Origin: Chromatiales bacterium
Lineage (GTDB): Bacteria; Pseudomonadota; Gammaproteobacteria; UBA6429; Thiohalophilaceae
Reading direction: 5' to 3'
Assembly: GCA_027001895.1 (NCBI GenBank)
Contig: JALTLP010000399.1
Coordinates: 1 to 8,654 of the forward strand
DNA length: 8,654 nt
A model generated the notes under the pieces. That model made no database searches, had not been told where the DNA came from, and saw only the letters and a list, made by a program, of their open reading frames with translations. Both the position numbers and the translations under genes were made by a program. The first letter of the stretch is position 1, and the number at the start of each line of letters is the position of its first letter. Shown piece after piece: positions 6,509 through 8,654 of the stretch.

Positions 6509-7588
6509 ATGTCAACAAAATCCAACTCTCAACCAATATCAGCAGATAAAGTCTGGCAGCGCAGCGATTTTTATTTTGAACTGCCTGATGAACTGATAGC
6601 TCAACAACCTGCAAGTGAACGTGCAGCCAGTCGTTTATTGGTGGTATCGCCGGGGCAGTCTGTTGAAGATAAAAACTTTACCGATTTAATTAATTACCTC
6701 TCGCCCGGCGATCTGCTGGTGATGAATGATACCCGGGTGATACCGGCGCGTTTACATGGTAAGAAAGATACTGGCGGAAAAGTTGAAGTGCTGGTTGAAC
6801 GAATAATCGATAATACAACCGTACTCGCTCATCTGCGTTCAAGTAAGTCACCAAAGACAGGTACGCAGTTATTGCTTGAAAATACTTTATCGGCAACAGT
6901 TAAAGGACGTGAAGATGATTTATTTATACTGGAGTTTACATTACAGAGTGAACAAACCGTCCTTGAGGCTTTAGATAAGTATGGCCATATTCCGTTACCT
7001 CCTTATATAGAGCGTGAAGATACCACTACCGACAGAGATCGTTACCAGACTGTCTATGCTGCAAAACCCGGAGCGGCAGCAGCGCCAACGGCGGGTTTGC
7101 ATTTTACCAATGAGATTCTCGATAAAATCAAAGCTAAAGGTATTGATATTGCCACAATTACCTTGCATGTCGGGGCAGGAACCTTTCAGCCGGTACGCGT
7201 GGATAATCTGCAAGATCATAAAATGCATTCAGAATGGATTAGCCTGGACGAGACGGTTGTTAAAGAAATTGTGGAAACAAAAAACAAAGGCGGTCGAGTG
7301 GTTGCAGTGGGTACAACCTCGGTTCGCTGTTTAGAGGCTGCCTTTGCAAAGCATGGCGAGTTAAAAGCTTATACGGGTGAAACCGATATATTTATTACAC
7401 CCGGTTTTGAATTTAAAGTGGTTGATGCCTTGTTAACAAATTTTCATTTGTCAGAATCGACATTGATAATGTTAGTCAGTGCTTTTGCCGGTTATGAAAA
7501 TACCATGGCGGCATACAAACACGCTATTGAACAGAAGTATCGTTTCTTTAGTTATGGGGATGCCATGTTTATTATTAAAAAAATATAA
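6509..7588 (+). CDS. queA: S-adenosylmethionine:tRNA ribosyltransferase-isomerase
   Basis: A 359-residue cytosolic enzyme (E. coli: 356) that transfers and rearranges the ribosyl part of S-adenosylmethionine onto preQ1 in tRNA, making epoxyqueuosine at the wobble position of GUN anticodons. Family blocks are present in order: FELPDELIAQQP (23-34), MNDTRVIPARL (72-82), GHIPLPPYI (159-167), AAPTAGLHFT (191-200), HVGAGTF (220-226), MHSEW (239-243), VGTTSVR (267-273), ETDIFITPG (291-299), TNFHL (310-314) and YRFFSYGDAMFI (344-355). The ATG at 6509 adds about 17 residues before the usual start of the family, and no other ATG, GTG or TTG follows before the conserved region. No Shine-Dalgarno is visible ahead of it; a TAAAAT at 6495-6500 could even make the mRNA leaderless. 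It is followed by tgt on the same strand, the enzyme acting just before it in the pathway. Confidence 0.97.
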   Translation: MSTKSNSQPISADKVWQRSDFYFELPDELIAQQPASERAASRLLVVSPGQSVEDKNFTDLINYLSPGDLLVMNDTRVIPARLHGKKDTGGKVEVLVERIIDNTTVLAHLRSSKSPKTGTQLLLENTLSATVKGREDDLFILEFTLQSEQTVLEALDKYGHIPLPPYIEREDTTTDRDRYQTVYAAKPGAAAAPTAGLHFTNEILDKIKAKGIDIATITLHVGAGTFQPVRVDNLQDHKMHSEWISLDETVVKEIVETKNKGGRVVAVGTTSVRCLEAAFAKHGELKAYTGETDIFITPGFEFKVVDALLTNFHLSESTLIMLVSAFAGYENTMAAYKHAIEQKYRFFSYGDAMFIIKKI

Positions 7589-7590
7589 TT

Positions 7591-7747
7591 ATTAAACCAC
7601 GAAGGACACAAAGAGCACGAAGAAAATATATTATGTTATGTTTTTGATGAAATGGATTTTACTTGTTAAGAAACAAAAACAAAGAAACATATAGTAATGT
7701 TTTATGTTAGTTACACCTTCGTGTTCTTTGTGTCCTTCGTGGTTAAT
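7591..7747. repeat. 157-bp inverted-repeat element between queA and tgt
   Basis: Two arms, 7591-7622 (32 nt) and 7717-7747 (31 nt), are reverse complements apart from one extra A and one G/A difference. They enclose a 94-nt AT-rich core with no coding potential. Each arm carries CACGAAG twice, around GACACAAAGAG. The ACCACGAAGGACAC type of sequence is one I recognise as a dispersed intergenic repeat in several bacterial groups. The element has the form of a small non-autonomous (MITE-like) insertion, starting 2 bp after the queA stop; I see no clear target-site duplication. In RNA it would give a stem of about 30 bp, followed by TTTTTT at 7749-7754, so it may also terminate or attenuate queA transcription ahead of tgt. 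Confidence 0.8.
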
Positions 7748-7758
7748 CTTTTTTAAGT

Positions 7759-7764
7759 TATACT
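7759..7764 (+). promoter_or_regulatory. Possible tgt -10 box (TATACT)
   Basis: TATACT matches five of six -10 consensus bases, 24 bp ahead of the tgt start and just outside the inverted-repeat element. The 17-bp upstream position (TTCGTG) is a poor -35. If real, it would let tgt be transcribed independently of queA, which the intervening long hairpin would make useful. Confidence 0.3.
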
Positions 7765-7788
7765 ATTTTTTTCAAAGAGTTCCAAACA

Positions 7789-8654
7789 GTGAAATTTAAT
7801 CTACTTAATACCGAAGGTGCTGCACGTCGGGCACAGTTACAGTTTAAACGCGGCACTATTGAAACGCCGGTGTTTATGCCCGTGGGGACTTATGGCACGG
7901 TAAAAGCCATGACGCCGGACGAGCTAAAAGGAATGGGTGCAGAAATTATTCTGGGCAATACTTTCCATTTAATGCTCCGCCCAGGCACTGATGTAATCAA
8001 AGCACACGGTGATCTGCACGACTTTATGAACTGGGATAAACCCATTCTGACCGATTCCGGTGGTTTTCAGGTATGGAGTCTCGGTGCAGGCAGTGAAAAA
8101 CGTACGGTGGATGCGAGTAAAATAAAATCGAAACCAGCGAAAATTACAGAAGAAGGGGTACATTTTCAGTCACCGGTCGATGGACGTAAAATTTTTATGG
8201 GCCCGGAAGAATCCATGCAAATACAGCATGAGCTGGGTTCTGACATTGTGATGATTTTCGATGAATGTACACCGTACCCGGCAACCGAGCAGCAAGCGAA
8301 AGATTCGATGGAACTCTCGCTGCGCTGGGCCGAGCGTAGCAAAACGGAATTTAATAAATTAAAAGCAACGGGCAGTGAAAGAAATGAAGCCTTGTTTGGT
8401 ATTGTCCAGGGTGGCATGTACCCGCAGCTGCGTCAGCAATCGGTTGAAGGCCTGAAAAAAATTGGTTTCGACGGCTATGCCATTGGGGGTTTATCTGTTG
8501 GCGAGCCAAAAGATGAAATGATGCATACACTGGATAACTTAACCCCACATATGCCTGAGAACGCGCCGCGCTATTTAATGGGAGTGGGCACGCCTGAAGA
8601 TCTGGTCGAGTCAGTTCGCCGCGGTGTCGATATGTTCGACTGTGTGATGCCGAC
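7789..8654 (+). CDS. tgt: Queuine/preQ1 tRNA-guanine transglycosylase (3' end beyond window)
   Basis: The first 288 residues of an enzyme that exchanges guanine-34 of GUN tRNAs for preQ1, the step before QueA. The frame is open to the window end. Conserved blocks are TPVFMPVGTYGTVK (26-39), GNTFHLMLRPG (56-66), TDSGGFQV with Asp89 (E. coli Asp89), GSDIVMIFDECTPYP (150-164), GIVQGG (204-209), YAIGGLSVGEP (230-240) and MFDCVMP with the nucleophile Asp284 (E. coli Asp264). The offset of 20 comes from two insertions: about 15 residues after FQVWSLG (roughly 100-116, rich in Lys and Ser) and about 5 near 192-200. The C-terminal zinc site lies outside the window. The start is GTG at 7789, giving VKFNLLNTEG, which aligns with E. 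coli MKFELDTTDG; a weak AAGAG lies 10 nt upstream. In related bacteria yajC, secD and secF follow. Confidence 0.96.
   Translation, partial: MKFNLLNTEGAARRAQLQFKRGTIETPVFMPVGTYGTVKAMTPDELKGMGAEIILGNTFHLMLRPGTDVIKAHGDLHDFMNWDKPILTDSGGFQVWSLGAGSEKRTVDASKIKSKPAKITEEGVHFQSPVDGRKIFMGPEESMQIQHELGSDIVMIFDECTPYPATEQQAKDSMELSLRWAERSKTEFNKLKATGSERNEALFGIVQGGMYPQLRQQSVEGLKKIGFDGYAIGGLSVGEPKDEMMHTLDNLTPHMPENAPRYLMGVGTPEDLVESVRRGVDMFDCVMP

Noticed and set aside
6301..6525. 74-codon minus-strand open frame with a run reading like SVAELVDAPDSKSGSG
   Set aside because: It is the translation of the tRNA-Leu gene and its flanks; this peptide pattern is a well-known artefact of reading through a tRNA.
7591..7747. 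CRISPR-like repeats (two similar arms with a spacer)
   Set aside because: The arms are inverted, not direct, the core is a single AT-rich stretch, and there are no cas genes.
8086..8136. Frameshift or inserted element in tgt
   Set aside because: The extra segment is in frame, has no stop, and the flanks align on both sides; it is a loop insertion, kept as a finding.
7969..8548. Minus-strand open frames inside tgt
   Set aside because: They are shadows of the tgt frame, which carries the conserved transglycosylase motifs throughout.

Overview
The window reads as chromosomal DNA of a gammaproteobacterium of moderate GC content. The enzymes are all closest, by eye, to their Escherichia coli counterparts: an Asp-regulated type PEP carboxylase ending in RNTG, a 547-residue glucose-6-phosphate isomerase, and a queA followed by tgt, which in this class normally lead into yajC-secD-secF. 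I cannot name the genus.

Layout. Positions 1-175 hold a cluster of short palindromic dispersed repeats. ppc (251-3082, minus) and pgi (3290-4933, plus) are divergent core-metabolism genes around a roughly 200-bp control region with recognisable -10 boxes and small repeats. pgi runs tail-to-tail, with a 4-bp overlap, into a two-gene minus-strand unit: a pesticin/T4-type (GH24) lysozyme with an intact catalytic triad (5708-6304) and, 16 bp downstream, an unrecognised predicted lipoprotein with a Ca-loop-like motif (4930-5691). Just upstream of the lysozyme on the same strand lies tRNA-Leu(CAA) (6355-6441), which has a near-consensus promoter and no evident terminator after it. Then, on the plus strand, come queA (6509-7588) and the start of tgt (7789 to the window end, partial), the first two dedicated genes that meet in queuosine tRNA modification. 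They are separated by 200 bp occupied largely by a 157-bp inverted-repeat element.

How the genes relate. ppc and pgi are central carbon genes: PEP to oxaloacetate, and glucose-6-P to fructose-6-P. Tgt inserts preQ1 into tRNA anticodons and QueA converts it to epoxyqueuosine. The accessory element is the lysozyme-lipoprotein pair between tRNA-Leu and pgi. It is visibly more AT-rich than its neighbours and has no phage or secretion genes beside it in this window. My best hypothesis is an antibacterial peptidoglycan-hydrolase effector with an envelope-anchored immunity lipoprotein. The lysozyme activity is well supported by motif. The immunity role is inference from gene order and predicted location only.
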